Shown piece by piece: positions 26,658 through 36,157 of a DNA stretch of 64,000 nt. The DNA is taken from positions 59,648 through 123,647 of the forward strand of contig NZ_BJWY01000003.1 of the NCBI RefSeq assembly GCF_007990715.1. The letters are read 5' to 3'. Both the position numbers and the translations under genes were made by a program. Source of the DNA: Nocardia seriolae NBRC 15557. GTDB lineage: Bacteria > Actinomycetota > Actinomycetes > Mycobacteriales > Mycobacteriaceae. Below the pieces are notes generated by a model. The model was not told the origin of the DNA. It did no database searches and saw only the letters and a list, made by a program, of their open reading frames with translations. Within the stretch, counting starts at the first letter, position 1. Every line of letters begins with the position of its first letter.

Positions 26658-27050
26658 GTGCTGCCTGAGCCCTACCGGCTGCACCGGCGCACCGACTTTT
26701 CCCGGACGGTGCGCCAGGGCCGGCGGATCGGGAGACGGGACCTCGTTGTGCACGTACTGCTACACGACGACCAAGCCAGCGGACCGACCCCGGCCATCCG
26801 GGTGGGCGGTCCGCATTTCGGCTTGATCGTCAGCAAGGCGGTGGGTCCGGCGGTGGTACGCCACCGGGTGGCCCGCCGCCTGCGTCATATCTGCGCGACC
26901 CTGACCGACGAATTGCCCGGGGGCGCAGACGTTGTCATTCGCGCCCTGCCGGGTGCCGCCGACGCGCCCTCCGAAGAACTGCTGCGGCAGCTGCGGAGCG
27001 GCCTGCGCAAGCTCGGCACCCTCCCGTCGGCAGCGAATCATGAAGTGTGA
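26658..27050 (+). CDS. rnpA: Ribonuclease P protein component
   Basis: Basic protein of 130 aa that binds the RNase P RNA and helps mature tRNA 5' ends. Typical text: [33 protein letters not shown], and the RNR-type motif as [13 protein letters not shown]. It uses a GTG start at 26658. It lies 87 bases after rpmH and overlaps or abuts yidD. Confidence 0.96.
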   Translation: MLPEPYRLHRRTDFSRTVRQGRRIGRRDLVVHVLLHDDQASGPTPAIRVGGPHFGLIVSKAVGPAVVRHRVARRLRHICATLTDELPGGADVVIRALPGAADAPSEELLRQLRSGLRKLGTLPSAANHEV

Positions 27051-27060
27051 GAACGACTCC

Positions 27061-27381
27061 ATGGACGCACTGCGCGCCGCTGCCCGGATACCGGCCAAAG
27101 CTCTGATATTCCTCATCGAGCTGTATCGGACCTATATCTCCCCCACCCGTATGCCGGTGTGCCGCTTCACTCCTACCTGTAGCGAGTACGCGGTGACGGC
27201 GTTGCGCACCCGCGGACTGTTCGTCGGGCTCGGAGTGACGGCCGTCCGATTGGCGAAATGTGCGCCCTGGCACCCTGGTGGGTGGGACCCCGTGCCGGAG
27301 CGTAAGCACCGGCACGCGGCATCGACTTACGAAGGGTCATCGCCCGCGGTGACCGGCGACACGAACGACGGGAGTGCATAG
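27061..27381 (+). CDS. yidD: Membrane protein insertion efficiency factor YidD
   Basis: Small protein of about 106 aa that helps YidC insert membrane proteins. Conserved core: [31 protein letters not shown]...[17 protein letters not shown], with three conserved cysteines. Start could be ATG 27061 (MDALRAAAR) or ATG 27040, which overlaps rnpA; neither has a strong ribosome-binding site, so coupling to rnpA is likely. The C-terminal tail of about 25 residues is poorly conserved. Confidence 0.93.
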   Translation: MDALRAAARIPAKALIFLIELYRTYISPTRMPVCRFTPTCSEYAVTALRTRGLFVGLGVTAVRLAKCAPWHPGGWDPVPERKHRHAASTYEGSSPAVTGDTNDGSA

Positions 27382-27385
27382 CGCC

Positions 27386-28489
27386 GTGCTCGACTTCATC
27401 TATTACCCGGTGTCGGCCATTCTGTGGTTCTGGCACCAGGCATTCGGGTATGTGCTGGGCAAGAACAGCGGATTCGCCTGGGCCTTGGCCGTGGTGTTCC
27501 TGGTGTTCACACTGCGGCTGGTGCTCTACAAGCCGTTCGTGAAGCAGGTCCGGACCACCCGGCAGATGCAGGAACTGCAGCCGCAGATCAAGGAACTGCA
27601 GAAGAAGTACAAGAACGACCGGCAGCAGATGACGGTCGAGATGCAGAAGCTGCAGAAGGAACACGGCTTCAACCCGCTCATGGGCTGCCTGCCCGTGCTG
27701 CTGCAGGTGCCGGTGTTCATCGGTCTGTTCCACGTGCTGCGCTCGTTCAACCGCGTCGGTTCCGGTGGTTTCGGTGGCTTCGGCAGCAGCAACGGCATGA
27801 CGGCGGAGCAGAACGCGAACACCGCGAACTACATCTTCAGCCCGGCCGACGTCCAGTCCTTCCTGTCCGCACGGCTTTTCGGCGCTCCGCTGTCGTCGTA
27901 CATCACCCAGCCCATGGCGCAGCTGCAGTCCTTCGCCGAGTGGGGCGGTGTGCCGAGCAAGGTTGCCATCGCCGCGGTGTCGATTCCGTTGATGATCATC
28001 GCCGGTGTCGCGACCCACATGAACGCGCGCGCTTCGGTGGCCCGCCAGTCGGCGGAGGCCGCGGCCAACCCGCAGGCCGCCATGATGAACAAGCTGGCGC
28101 TGTACGTGTTCCCGCTCGGCGTGCTCGTCGGTGGTCCATTCCTGCCCGTCGCCATCCTGCTCTACTGGGTGTCCAACAACATCTGGACCTACGGTCAGCA
28201 GCACCTCGTCTTCGGCAAGATCGAGAAAGAGGAAGAGGAGAAGAAGCAGGCGGCCCTCGAGCGCCGCGCGCAGAACGCTCCGAAGCCGGGCGCGAAGCCG
28301 GTCGACGTACGCAAGAAGCAGGCGGCCGCCAAGGTCGAGGACGCTTCGAGCGATGCCGTCGAGGACGCGAAGACCGATGCGCCGCAGGCCTCCCAGAACG
28401 GCTCCAAGCCCGCGCCCGGCGCGAAGCCCGGCCAGGCCAAGAAGCGGTCCGGTAATCGTGGTCGCGCCAATCAGAAGCGGCGTCGCTGA
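27386..28489 (+). CDS. yidC: Membrane protein insertase YidC/OxaA
   Basis: Insertase of about 367 aa. It starts [18 protein letters not shown] at GTG 27386 (GGGAG 11 bases upstream), with an alternative GTG at 27374 that overlaps yidD. Several membrane helices surround the YidC core [20 protein letters not shown]...[48 protein letters not shown] and [14 protein letters not shown] are also typical. A charged tail of about 100 residues (Lys, Ala, Pro) may contact ribosomes. Confidence 0.96.
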   Translation: MLDFIYYPVSAILWFWHQAFGYVLGKNSGFAWALAVVFLVFTLRLVLYKPFVKQVRTTRQMQELQPQIKELQKKYKNDRQQMTVEMQKLQKEHGFNPLMGCLPVLLQVPVFIGLFHVLRSFNRVGSGGFGGFGSSNGMTAEQNANTANYIFSPADVQSFLSARLFGAPLSSYITQPMAQLQSFAEWGGVPSKVAIAAVSIPLMIIAGVATHMNARASVARQSAEAAANPQAAMMNKLALYVFPLGVLVGGPFLPVAILLYWVSNNIWTYGQQHLVFGKIEKEEEEKKQAALERRAQNAPKPGAKPVDVRKKQAAAKVEDASSDAVEDAKTDAPQASQNGSKPAPGAKPGQAKKRSGNRGRANQKRRR

Positions 28490-28519
28490 GGCTTACAACT
28501 CCAGATGAAGGAAACAACC

Positions 28520-29053
28520 ATGACTGTTGAAACCGACGGAGGGGATCCCACTGTGACGGCTGCGACGGCGGCACCGGACGCGACCGACGCCGAGGAAGCG
28601 CTCATCGAGGAGGGTGAGATCGCGGGCGACTACCTCGAGCAGTTGCTGGACGTGCTCGACTTCGACGGTGATATCGACCTCGACGTCGAGGGCGACCGCG
28701 CCGTGGTGAGCATCGACGGCGGCAAGGATCTGGCGAAGCTGGTCGGCCGTCGCGGCGAGGTCCTGGACGCGCTCCAGGAGCTGACCCGGCTGGCCGTGCA
28801 GCAAGCGACCGGCGTGCGCAGCCGGCTCATGCTCGACGTCGCGGGCTGGCGCGCCAAGCGTCGCTCCGAGCTGAGCGCGCTCGGCACCGAGGCGGCCAAG
28901 CGCGTGCTGGAAACCGGTGAGCGCGAGGCCCTCTCCCCCATGACCCCGTTCGAGCGCAAGATCGTCCACGATGCCGTGGCCGCGCTGGACGGCGTGGTGA
29001 GCGAGAGTGAGGGCGTGGAGCCGAACCGCCGCGTGGTGGTGCTTCCCGCCTGA
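28520..29053 (+). CDS. Jag/KhpB family R3H RNA-binding protein
   Basis: Protein of 177 aa with an acidic N-terminus, a KH-II domain (about 40-105, GKDLAKLVGRRGEVLDALQELTRLAV) and an R3H domain (about 110-175, ERKIVHDAVAAL...PNRRVVV). It is the ortholog of Rv3920c, always found downstream of yidC. Homologs bind RNA and influence cell-wall synthesis. ATG 28520 is preferred: AAGGAA lies six bases upstream. A GC-rich terminator follows. Confidence 0.94.
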   Translation: MTVETDGGDPTVTAATAAPDATDAEEALIEEGEIAGDYLEQLLDVLDFDGDIDLDVEGDRAVVSIDGGKDLAKLVGRRGEVLDALQELTRLAVQQATGVRSRLMLDVAGWRAKRRSELSALGTEAAKRVLETGEREALSPMTPFERKIVHDAVAALDGVVSESEGVEPNRRVVVLPA

Positions 29054-29074
29054 CACGCGGAACACTCGAGGCAG

Positions 29075-29102
29075 GGCCCCCGGATCGAAATGACCGGGGG
29101 CC
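29075..29102 (+). terminator. Hairpin terminator after jag
   Basis: GGCCCCCGG/CCGGGGGCC 9-bp stem with a 10-base loop, 22 bases after the stop. A short CTACTCTTAT tract follows. Confidence 0.7.
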
Positions 29103-29168
29103 TACTCTTATCCGGGGACAGGTTCGGGGGTAGTGAAGTTCGGTCGGGGGCAAGGCGTTCGGAAGGGA

Positions 29169-29184
29169 TGTTTCACGTGGAACC
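29169..29184. promoter_or_regulatory. parS site at the rsmG start
   Basis: TGTTTCACGTGGAACC; its complement holds the full parS core GTTCCACGTGAAAC. It overlaps the proposed rsmG start codon. Confidence 0.85.
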
Positions 29185-29905
29185 AGAGACCGAGATGACC
29201 GCGCCCGGTCCGGTCGAACCTCCGGCTGCGGCCGCGGTGGTTTTCGGCGATCGGCTGGACAAGGCCCGGCTCTATTACACGGCTCTGGCGACCGCGGGCG
29301 TGGAGCGCGGATTGATCGGTCCCCGTGAGGTTCCCCGGCTCTGGGATCGCCACATCCTCAACTGTGCGGTGATCGGCGACCTCATCCCGCACGGCGTCCG
29401 CGTGGTCGATATCGGCAGCGGCGCGGGCCTGCCCGGCATTCCCCTCGCCATCGCGCGACCCGATCTCCGAATCACCTTGGTGGAGCCGCTGCTTCGCCGG
29501 ACCGTCTTCCTGGCCGAGTTCGTGTCCGAGGCCGGACTCGACAATGTGCTCATCGTGCGCGGCCGGGCCGAGCAGGCGGGGGTGAAGAAGGAGGCAGGCG
29601 GCGCGGACATCGTTACCTCGCGTGCGGTCGCTCCCCTGGCGAAGCTGGCCGGCTGGTCCATGCCGCTGGTGCACGAGCACGGACGGATGCTGGCGCTCAA
29701 GGGAATCAGTGCCGCCGAGGAACTCGAGCGTGATCGCGAGGATCTGACCAAGGCGGGCGCGGGGCACGCCGAGGTCCTGGAATGCGGTGCGGGAGTGCTG
29801 GAGACACCCACCTTTGTGATCAGTGCCGAGCGACTGGCGCGCGCCGAGCGCCGTGCCGAGCGCAAGGATGCCCGACGCGGGACCAGTCACCCGAAGCGTC
29901 ACTGA
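29177..29905 (+). CDS. rsmG: 16S rRNA (guanine527-N7) methyltransferase RsmG/GidB
   Basis: SAM-dependent methyltransferase of about 242 aa that modifies 16S rRNA; its loss gives low-level streptomycin resistance in other bacteria. SAM motif [39 protein letters not shown] is clear, as is [15 protein letters not shown]. The start is ambiguous: ATG 29168 abuts its ribosome-binding site GGAAGGG, GTG 29177 is nine bases from it, ATG 29195 lies further on. A parS site covers this start region. It precedes parAB as in most actinobacteria. Confidence 0.95.
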   Translation: MEPETEMTAPGPVEPPAAAAVVFGDRLDKARLYYTALATAGVERGLIGPREVPRLWDRHILNCAVIGDLIPHGVRVVDIGSGAGLPGIPLAIARPDLRITLVEPLLRRTVFLAEFVSEAGLDNVLIVRGRAEQAGVKKEAGGADIVTSRAVAPLAKLAGWSMPLVHEHGRMLALKGISAAEELERDREDLTKAGAGHAEVLECGAGVLETPTFVISAERLARAERRAERKDARRGTSHPKRH

Positions 29906-29954
29906 CGAAGCTCTCCGCCCGCTAAGGTTTGCTGCACCCCTGCGGGTTCGCGAT

Positions 29955-29970
29955 TGTTTCCCGTGAAACA
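29955..29970. promoter_or_regulatory. parS-like site upstream of parA
   Basis: TGTTTCCCGTGAAACA differs from consensus only by C for A at the centre. It lies in the 350-base rsmG-parA gap (29906-30255), which otherwise shows only presumptive parA promoter sequence. Confidence 0.75.
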
Positions 29971-30255
29971 TGAACGGCTTTGCCCGGTTTGGGTGTGTCG
30001 TGCCGCGAAGGTGGCCGTTCAACTTCCGTATTGTGTCCCCTACTGGCAAGCTAGTGAACGTCGAGCGTGAGCGCAGACTTGCGATGCCCGGCACCGGCTC
30101 GAATCGGCTGAATGTCAGCGGAACGGCTTCGGAATGGGTATCGATCTCGCACCTCGCATCTCCTCGGTGACAACGCAGCGTCGCGGCTGCTGCTGCCAGG
30201 TGCGCGAAATTCTGCTCGGCCACGTGTCTTTGAGTTCTCGGGGTTAGGAGCCTGT

Positions 30256-31278
30256 ATGTCCAACGGTCCGGCGAATGTTTCACGGGAAACAACGTCCAGG
30301 GTGCCCGGCATGCTCGATAGCGGTCCCTTCGACACCGACGAGTTCAGCCGCACCCCGTTCGGGAACATCTCCCCCACCGAGACTCCGATCGCCGCCGAGG
30401 CGCAGCGCGCGAGTCAGGTGCTGTCGGGCACCAAGGCCCACATTCCGCGCCCGCACGAACAGCGCATCATCACCATCGCCAATCAGAAGGGCGGCGTGGG
30501 CAAGACCACCACCGCCGTGAACCTGGCCGCCGCGCTCGCCATTCAGGGCATGCGGGTGCTCGTCATCGATCTCGACCCCCAGGGCAATGCCAGCACCGCG
30601 CTCGGCATCGAGCACCACTCGGGCATTCCCTCCAGCTACGAACTCCTCATCGGCGAGTGCTCGGTGCGCGACGCCATCCAGCAGAGCCCCCACAATGAGC
30701 GGCTGCTGTGCATCCCGGCCACTATCGATCTGGCCGGCGCCGAGATCGAACTCGTCTCCATGGTCGCCCGCGAGGGCCGGCTCAAGGCCGCCATTCAGGA
30801 GGCCAACCTCGCCGGGTACGACATCGACTACGTGATGATCGACTGCCCGCCGTCGCTGGGTCTGCTCACCGTCAATGCGCTCGTCGCCGCCAAGGAGGTG
30901 CTGATCCCCATTCAGTGCGAGTACTACGCACTCGAGGGCGTGGGTCAGCTGCTCCGCAATATCGGTCTGGTGCAGGCGCACCTGAATCCCGAATTGCACG
31001 TCTCCACCGTCGTTCTCACCATGTACGACGGCCGCACCAAGCTCGCCGACCAGGTGGCCGAGGAGGTCCGCGGGCACTTCGGCGACGCGGTGCTGCGCTC
31101 AGTCATCCCCCGCAGCGTCAAGGTGTCGGAGGCGCCCGGCTACGGCATGACCGTGCTCGATTACGATCCGGGCTCGCGGGGTGCGATGAGCTACCTCGAC
31201 GCCGGACGAGAGATTGCGGCGAAGTCGGCGCGCCAGACCGCGGTTGCGCCGGTTTCCGACGCACAATCCGGTGTGTAA
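30256..31278 (+). CDS. parA: Chromosome partitioning ATPase ParA
   Basis: Deviant Walker ATPase of 340 aa that moves ParB-parS complexes during segregation. The P-loop NQKGGVGKTTTAVNLAAAL, DLDPQGNASTALG and DCPPSLGLLTVNAL are intact. The N-terminal extension of about 70 residues before the ATPase core is typical of Mycobacteriales. The ATG at 30256 has GGTTAGGAG five bases upstream. A parS-like site (30276-30291) lies within its first codons. It is followed by parB after 46 bases. Confidence 0.97.
   Translation: MSNGPANVSRETTSRVPGMLDSGPFDTDEFSRTPFGNISPTETPIAAEAQRASQVLSGTKAHIPRPHEQRIITIANQKGGVGKTTTAVNLAAALAIQGMRVLVIDLDPQGNASTALGIEHHSGIPSSYELLIGECSVRDAIQQSPHNERLLCIPATIDLAGAEIELVSMVAREGRLKAAIQEANLAGYDIDYVMIDCPPSLGLLTVNALVAAKEVLIPIQCEYYALEGVGQLLRNIGLVQAHLNPELHVSTVVLTMYDGRTKLADQVAEEVRGHFGDAVLRSVIPRSVKVSEAPGYGMTVLDYDPGSRGAMSYLDAGREIAAKSARQTAVAPVSDAQSGV
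30276..30291. promoter_or_regulatory. parS-like site inside the 5' end of parA
   Basis: TGTTTCACGGGAAACA is the exact reverse complement of the site at 29955. It encodes part of the ParA N-terminus (VSRET). Confidence 0.75.
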
Positions 31279-31324
31279 GTGATTTTTTCGGTGGCGGTGA
31301 ACAACGGAAGGGGTCGGTAGGCCG

Positions 31325-32356
31325 ATGAGTCAGGCGAAGAAGGGTGGACTGGGGCGCGGCCTCGCGGCATTGATCCCGACTGGTCCGGCAGCCACACCCG
31401 GCGGGCTCGGCAGTGCCGCCGCCAATGTCGTCATCGGTCTCGACCCGATCGGGCAGCAGTCCGCCGGGGCGGCGCATCTGCATCGGGTCCCCGATCCGGT
31501 AGATGCCCTCGACGCGACCACTGTCGGCTCCGCCGATGCGGGCGCGGTGTACCGGGAGATCCCGCCGGCGCAGATCGAGCCGAATCCGAAGCAGCCGCGC
31601 AGCGTCTTCGAGGAGGAGGCGCTCGCCGAACTGGTGCACTCCATCAAGGAATTCGGTCTGATGCAGCCCATCGTGGTGCGTCAGGTCGAGTCCGGTCCCC
31701 TCCCCCGCTATCAGCTCATCATGGGCGAGCGGCGCTGGCGGGCCAGCCAGGAGGCGGGCCTGGAGGCCATCCCGGCCATCGTGCGCGAGACCGCGGACGA
31801 CTCCATGCTGCGGGACGCGTTGCTGGAGAACATCCATCGCGTGCAGCTGAATCCGCTCGAGGAGGCGGCCGCATATCAGCAGCTGCTCGAGGAGTTCGGC
31901 GTCACCCACGAGGAATTGGCCTCGCGCATCGGGCGCTCGCGTCCGGTCGTCACCAATATGATTCGGCTGCTGAAGCTTCCGATTCCGGTGCAGCGCCGGG
32001 TCGCCGCGGGCGTGCTGTCGGCCGGGCATGCCCGCGCCGTGCTCGCGCTGGAGGCCGGAGCCGATGCGCAGGAGGCGCTCGCGGCGCGCATTGTCGCGGA
32101 GGGCATGTCGGTCCGCGCGACCGAGGAAGCGGTGACGCTGGCCAACCGGAATCCGGACGCGGCCGCTCCCCCGGCGCCCAAGCGCAAGCCGATTCAGATG
32201 CCCGGTTTGCAGGATGTGGCGGAGCGGTTGTCGGAGTCCTTCGACACCCGCGTGACGGTCCAGCTCGGCAAGCGCAAGGGCAAGATCACTGTCGAGTTCG
32301 GCTCCATCGACGATCTGGAGCGCATCGTCAGTCTCATGGAGCAGTCCAAGCCCTAG
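31325..32356 (+). CDS. parB: Chromosome partitioning protein ParB
   Basis: CTP-dependent clamp of 343 aa that loads at parS and spreads along DNA. It starts [18 protein letters not shown], the usual ParA-interacting N-terminus. The CTPase domain has [12 protein letters not shown] and the [12 protein letters not shown] motif; a helix-turn-helix ([27 protein letters not shown]) and a C-terminal dimer domain ([26 protein letters not shown]) follow. ATG 31325. Confidence 0.97.
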   Translation: MSQAKKGGLGRGLAALIPTGPAATPGGLGSAAANVVIGLDPIGQQSAGAAHLHRVPDPVDALDATTVGSADAGAVYREIPPAQIEPNPKQPRSVFEEEALAELVHSIKEFGLMQPIVVRQVESGPLPRYQLIMGERRWRASQEAGLEAIPAIVRETADDSMLRDALLENIHRVQLNPLEEAAAYQQLLEEFGVTHEELASRIGRSRPVVTNMIRLLKLPIPVQRRVAAGVLSAGHARAVLALEAGADAQEALAARIVAEGMSVRATEEAVTLANRNPDAAAPPAPKRKPIQMPGLQDVAERLSESFDTRVTVQLGKRKGKITVEFGSIDDLERIVSLMEQSKP

Positions 32357-32474
32357 AGTGGGTCCACTTCGAGGGTCGCAGTGGAAAAGTCACTGTGACG
32401 TTCGGGTTTATGGCCCTGGAGAGGCGTAAAGCGTTGATCGCTTATTCTTGCTGGCGAGCACTGTGTGATGCGGC

Positions 32475-33236
32475 GTGAGTGTGGATGAATCGGACAGCTG
32501 GAGGCTGAGCAGAGCGGTGTCGACCAGCGTGACCGCACTTACCCTCGGCGGACTCGACAAACTTCCGGTACATGCGCGGCGGTGCGTGTTCTGGGAGATC
32601 GATCCGGCGGTGGCGGCGGATTCCCATGACTTCAGCGACCCGGTCTTCGAAAAGGAGGCCTGGCTATCCACCGTGATGTTGCAGTGGGGCTCCTGCGGGC
32701 AGGTCGCCATGGTGGACGACAAATCGGCCGGGTGCGCGCTCTACGCGCCGCCCAGCGCGGTACCGCGGGCCGGACTGTTCCCCACCTCCCCCGTGAGCCC
32801 GGACGCGGTGCTGCTGACCACGCTGAGCGCCGAAACGCCCTTTGCCGGTAACGACATAGCCAATCAGCTGATTCAGGCCGTGGTGGCCGATCTGGTGCGG
32901 CGAGGCGTGCGGGCCATCGAGGCGTTCGGCATTCGCAAGGAACCGCCGACCAGTCCGATGCCCGCCGTCGGTTCCATGACGCTGCGCGAGCGGATCGGCA
33001 CGCCCCTGCGCTCCCCCGCACCGGCGCCGTCCGGGTGCTCGCCGGAGAATTGCATGATCGAGGCCGACTTCCTGGAGGACGTCGGATTCAAGGTGGTCTC
33101 CTCGCATCATCGATTCCCGCGCCTGCGTCTGGAACTGGATCACGAGCACCTGTGGAAGGAAGATGTCGAGCGCGCGCTCGATCAGCTGCTCGCCGCGGCG
33201 GCGCTGACCATGCCGACTCGCATCGCCACCCGCTAG
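32475..33236 (+). CDS. GNAT-like protein of the Rv3916c family
   Basis: Protein of 253 aa in the conserved slot between parB and cwlM. Text such as WEIDPAVAADSHDFSDPVFEKEAWLSTVMLQWGSCGQVA and the later ANQLIQAVVADLVRRGVRAIEAFG suggests a diverged acetyltransferase fold, but no acetyl-CoA loop is certain. GTG start at 32475. The family is conserved in Mycobacteriales without a known role. It ends at a strong terminator. Confidence 0.75.
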   Translation: MSVDESDSWRLSRAVSTSVTALTLGGLDKLPVHARRCVFWEIDPAVAADSHDFSDPVFEKEAWLSTVMLQWGSCGQVAMVDDKSAGCALYAPPSAVPRAGLFPTSPVSPDAVLLTTLSAETPFAGNDIANQLIQAVVADLVRRGVRAIEAFGIRKEPPTSPMPAVGSMTLRERIGTPLRSPAPAPSGCSPENCMIEADFLEDVGFKVVSSHHRFPRLRLELDHEHLWKEDVERALDQLLAAAALTMPTRIATR

Positions 33237-33253
33237 CTCCACTCCCTCGACGA

Positions 33254-33288
33254 AAAACCCCTCCGGCCCGAATGGGTCGGAGGGGTTT
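33254..33288. terminator. Bidirectional terminator between the Rv3916c-like gene and cwlM
   Basis: AAACCCCTCCG...CGGAGGGGTTT stem with A and T flanks, serving both convergent genes. It runs directly into a parS-like site. Confidence 0.88.
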
Positions 33289-33303
33289 GTTTCATGTGAA
33301 ACA
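33288..33303. promoter_or_regulatory. parS-like ParB site (variant centre)
   Basis: TGTTTCATGTGAAACA, one change (T for C) from parS. It joins the preceding terminator and ends one base before the cwlM stop codon. It shares its CATGTG centre with the site at 2000. Confidence 0.65.
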
Positions 33304-34494
33304 TCAGAGCCGATCGGCGGCGGCCAATTCCTCGGCGAGCAACTCGGCGAATGTGTAAGTCCCCGTGGGCTGGTCGTCCTGGCCCAGCAGATACAGCCGC
33401 TTCACCGAGATCAGGATGGCCTCGGCGATCACGTCGCGCATGCGCGGATTGGTCAGCACCGAGGAGTCGTAATCGTTGGTGAGGTAACCGATGTCGACCT
33501 GGACGGTGGGCATCTTGGTGAGCCGCAACAGGTCCCAGGTGCGGGCGTGGGTGCGGCAGTCCTGCAGGGAGGTCCGCGCCACGATCTCGCGCTGGATGAA
33601 CCCGGCCAGCACCTGCCCGATCATGGAGGTCGAGCCGTGCGAATTGCCGAAGTGGAAGCTGGCGATGCCGCTGGCGGAACCGCTGTCATTGCTGGCGCAG
33701 CGCAGCGAGATCATCAGGTCGGCGTCGAAGGTGTTGGAGGTCTCGGCCCGCTCGGCGTCGGAGGGGTTGGCGCCCCACGGCCGGGACAGGAAGGTCTCCA
33801 TACCCGTTGCGGCCATGCGCCCTTCGAGGCGGCTGGCCAGATCCCAGAGGATCTCCGACTCGTAGACGTCGCCGTACTCGGTGGGCACCGCGGAGCCCTT
33901 GTCCGGGCCGCCCAGGCCCGGATCGATGACGATGCGCTTGCCGGTGAGCTGCGGCCCGGCCCGGTGCACCACCTCTTCCTCGGCGATGCGGTGCGGGTTG
34001 CCGCCGGTGACGCGCGCGCCCAGCAGATCCAGCGAGCGCAGCGTGTCGGGACCGCAGATGCCGTCCGAGGACAGCCCGATCTCGCGCTGGAACGAGGTGA
34101 GCGCGTCGTGGGTGTGCGGGCCGAAATAGCCGTCCACCCGGTGCACGTAGAAGCCCAGATCCTGCAGTCGCCGCTGCAGGGTGGCGACATCGTCGCCGTA
34201 CAGCGGCGCGGACAGCTGGTAGATGAGGGTGCGCGCACCCAGGCGGTAGCTGGCTTCCTTCAGCGCGCGGTAGGTGGCCGGACCGACCACGCCGTCGACC
34301 AGCAGACCGCGGTGCTGCTGAAAGGCACGCACCGCGGAGTCCAGCTGATGATCGAAGGTGGCGTCGGAATCCTTCCAGTACTCCCCCATCTGGGGGTCGC
34401 TGTTGGGATGGGAATGCAGGAACCCGAGGCTTGCCAGGGTGCTCCGAACCTCTGCTACGGCTGGTCCTGTATCGCCGTGACGAAGTCGGTGCAT
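33304..34494 (-). CDS. cwlM: CwlM, non-catalytic amidase-like regulator of peptidoglycan synthesis
   Basis: Protein of 396 aa: two N-terminal peptidoglycan-binding repeats (about 1-75 and 85-155), then an amidase_3 fold (about 180-370). Two zinc-ligand positions are altered: DPGLGG replaces DPGHGG and SLRCA replaces the usual SLHAN, so hydrolysis is unlikely. In M. tuberculosis CwlM is a cytoplasmic PknB substrate that stimulates MurA. The C-terminal tail DDQPTGTYTFAELL keeps threonines in the region phosphorylated there. There is no signal peptide (MHRLRHGDTGPAVAEV). Confidence 0.94.
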   Translation of the reverse strand: MHRLRHGDTGPAVAEVRSTLASLGFLHSHPNSDPQMGEYWKDSDATFDHQLDSAVRAFQQHRGLLVDGVVGPATYRALKEASYRLGARTLIYQLSAPLYGDDVATLQRRLQDLGFYVHRVDGYFGPHTHDALTSFQREIGLSSDGICGPDTLRSLDLLGARVTGGNPHRIAEEEVVHRAGPQLTGKRIVIDPGLGGPDKGSAVPTEYGDVYESEILWDLASRLEGRMAATGMETFLSRPWGANPSDAERAETSNTFDADLMISLRCASNDSGSASGIASFHFGNSHGSTSMIGQVLAGFIQREIVARTSLQDCRTHARTWDLLRLTKMPTVQVDIGYLTNDYDSSVLTNPRMRDVIAEAILISVKRLYLLGQDDQPTGTYTFAELLAEELAAADRL

Positions 34495-34714
34495 GCGTGA
34501 GAGCCCTTTCCTTCCGCCAACCCGGGTACCCACTCATGCGTCGGTTCACACCTACGCACGACCGGAGCGTCGAACGATTGTTTCAGACCCGGACCGATAT
34601 TCGGCAACTGTCGAGTGCAGGCATCCTAACCCCGGTGCTGGGGTCAGGGGCCGAAGGCGGAAGCCTGCGTAACCACGTAGGCCCCCGCCAGCGCCGAAAT
34701 TCTATCCAGCGTCG

Positions 34715-35053
34715 TTAAAGAACTTCTTGTAGTTCACGCAAGAGGGCCGCTTTGCCCTTTGCTCCGACGATCCGCTTGGTTTCCTTGCCCCCTTGGAACA
34801 GGACCATCGTAGGCAACGACAGGATGCCGTAGTGCTTCGAAGTCTCGGGGTTGTTGTCGGCGTCGAGCTTGGCGATGGTGATCTTGTCGCCATTGGCGGC
34901 GGCGATCTCCTCCAGCACGGGGGCGACCATCTTGCACGGGCCGCACCAGGCCGCCCAGAAGTCGACGAGAACGGGCTTCTCGCTGAGCAATACCTCGTCG
35001 GCGAAGGTGGCGTCGGTCACCGTCTTGGTGGCGCTGGTCTTGGCGTCGGACAT
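34715..35053 (-). CDS. trxA: Thioredoxin
   Basis: Redox protein of 112 aa with active site WAAWCGPCKM, cis-proline in SLPTMVLF, and normal thioredoxin length. It reduces disulfides in cytosolic proteins, using electrons from TrxB encoded 12 bases upstream on the same strand. AGGAG lies before the ATG. It matches the trxB2-trxC pair of M. tuberculosis in the same place. No gene is seen in 34495-34714, upstream of cwlM. Confidence 0.97.
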   Translation of the reverse strand: MSDAKTSATKTVTDATFADEVLLSEKPVLVDFWAAWCGPCKMVAPVLEEIAAANGDKITIAKLDADNNPETSKHYGILSLPTMVLFQGGKETKRIVGAKGKAALLRELQEVL

Positions 35054-35065
35054 GCCTAGCTCCTT

Positions 35066-36049
35066 TTAGTTGTTCACTTCGACCGGCTGACCGGCGTGAT
35101 CGAGGGTGTTGGTGGTGATGTCACCCTGCTCGGCGAGCCAGCGCTCGGCGTCGATGGCCGCGCGGCAGCCGGTGCCCGCGGCGGTGATGGCCTGGCGGTA
35201 GGTGTGGTCGACCAGATCGCCGGCGGCGAAGACGCCCGGCACCGAGGTGTAGGTGCTCTGGCCCTTGACCTCCACGTAGCCCTCGCCGTCCAGATCGACC
35301 TGGCCGCGCACCAATTCGCTGCGCGGGTCGTGGCCGATGGCGACGAACAGGCCGGTGGCGGCCAGCTCGGAGGTCTCGCCGGTGCGGGTGTCACGGACGG
35401 TCAGGTGGGTGACACTCGTATCGCCGTGTACGCCAATGACTTCCGAGTTCAGCAGGAAGCGGATCTTGTCGTTGTTCTTGGCGCGCTCGAGCATGATGCG
35501 GGAGGCGCGGAACTCCTCGCGGCGATGGATGATGGTCACCGAGCTGGCGAACTTGGTGAGGAAGGTCGCCTCCTCCATGGCCGAGTCGCCGCCGCCGACC
35601 ACCACGATGTCCTGGCCCTTGAAGAAGAAGCCGTCGCAGGTGGCACAGGCGCTGACGCCGCGGCCGAGCAGCTCCTGCTCGCCGGCGACGTTCAGGTAGC
35701 GGGCCGCGGAGCCCATGGCGAGGATCACGGCGTGGGCCAGGTGGACCTCGCCGCCCACGGTCACCTTCTTGATGGGACCGGACAGGTCGAGCTCGTCCAC
35801 GTCCTCGGTGCGGATGTCGGTGCCGAAGCGCTTGGCCTGCTCCCGCATCTCCTCCATGAGGTCCGGGCCCATGATGCCCTCGCGGAAGCCCGGGAAGTTC
35901 TCCACCTCGGTGGTGGTCATGAGCGCGCCGCCGAACTGGGTGCCCTCGAAGAGGAGCGGTTCGAGTTCCGCGCGGGCGGCGTACACCGCAGCGGTGTAGC
36001 CGGCCGGACCGGAACCGACGATGATCAGGTCGCGAACAGGCGTGCTCAA
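35066..36049 (-). CDS. trxB: Thioredoxin-disulfide reductase
   Basis: FAD/NADPH flavoenzyme of 327 aa that reduces thioredoxin. FAD motif [18 protein letters not shown], redox-active CATC in [21 protein letters not shown] motif [15 protein letters not shown] and C-terminal [27 protein letters not shown] are all present. It forms an operon with trxA and lies downstream of the SigM/anti-SigM pair, which controls redox genes here in mycobacteria. Confidence 0.97.
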   Translation of the reverse strand: MSTPVRDLIIVGSGPAGYTAAVYAARAELEPLLFEGTQFGGALMTTTEVENFPGFREGIMGPDLMEEMREQAKRFGTDIRTEDVDELDLSGPIKKVTVGGEVHLAHAVILAMGSAARYLNVAGEQELLGRGVSACATCDGFFFKGQDIVVVGGGDSAMEEATFLTKFASSVTIIHRREEFRASRIMLERAKNNDKIRFLLNSEVIGVHGDTSVTHLTVRDTRTGETSELAATGLFVAIGHDPRSELVRGQVDLDGEGYVEVKGQSTYTSVPGVFAAGDLVDHTYRQAITAAGTGCRAAIDAERWLAEQGDITTNTLDHAGQPVEVNN

Positions 36050-36157
36050 GGGGCCCTCCGAAGCTGTGTGCAGACTGGCTCGATTTGTTCGAGCGTGAGC
36101 GTGTCGGTCAACAACAGCGTAAACGGTGTTGTTCCCGGGCCCCTTCGCCCTCGGACG

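Noticed and set aside
23919..26753. dnaA starting at 26753 (944 codons)
   Set aside because: The extra text overlaps rpmH and its promoter, and the DnaA domain I sequence begins at the GTG at 25880, which has its own ribosome-binding site.
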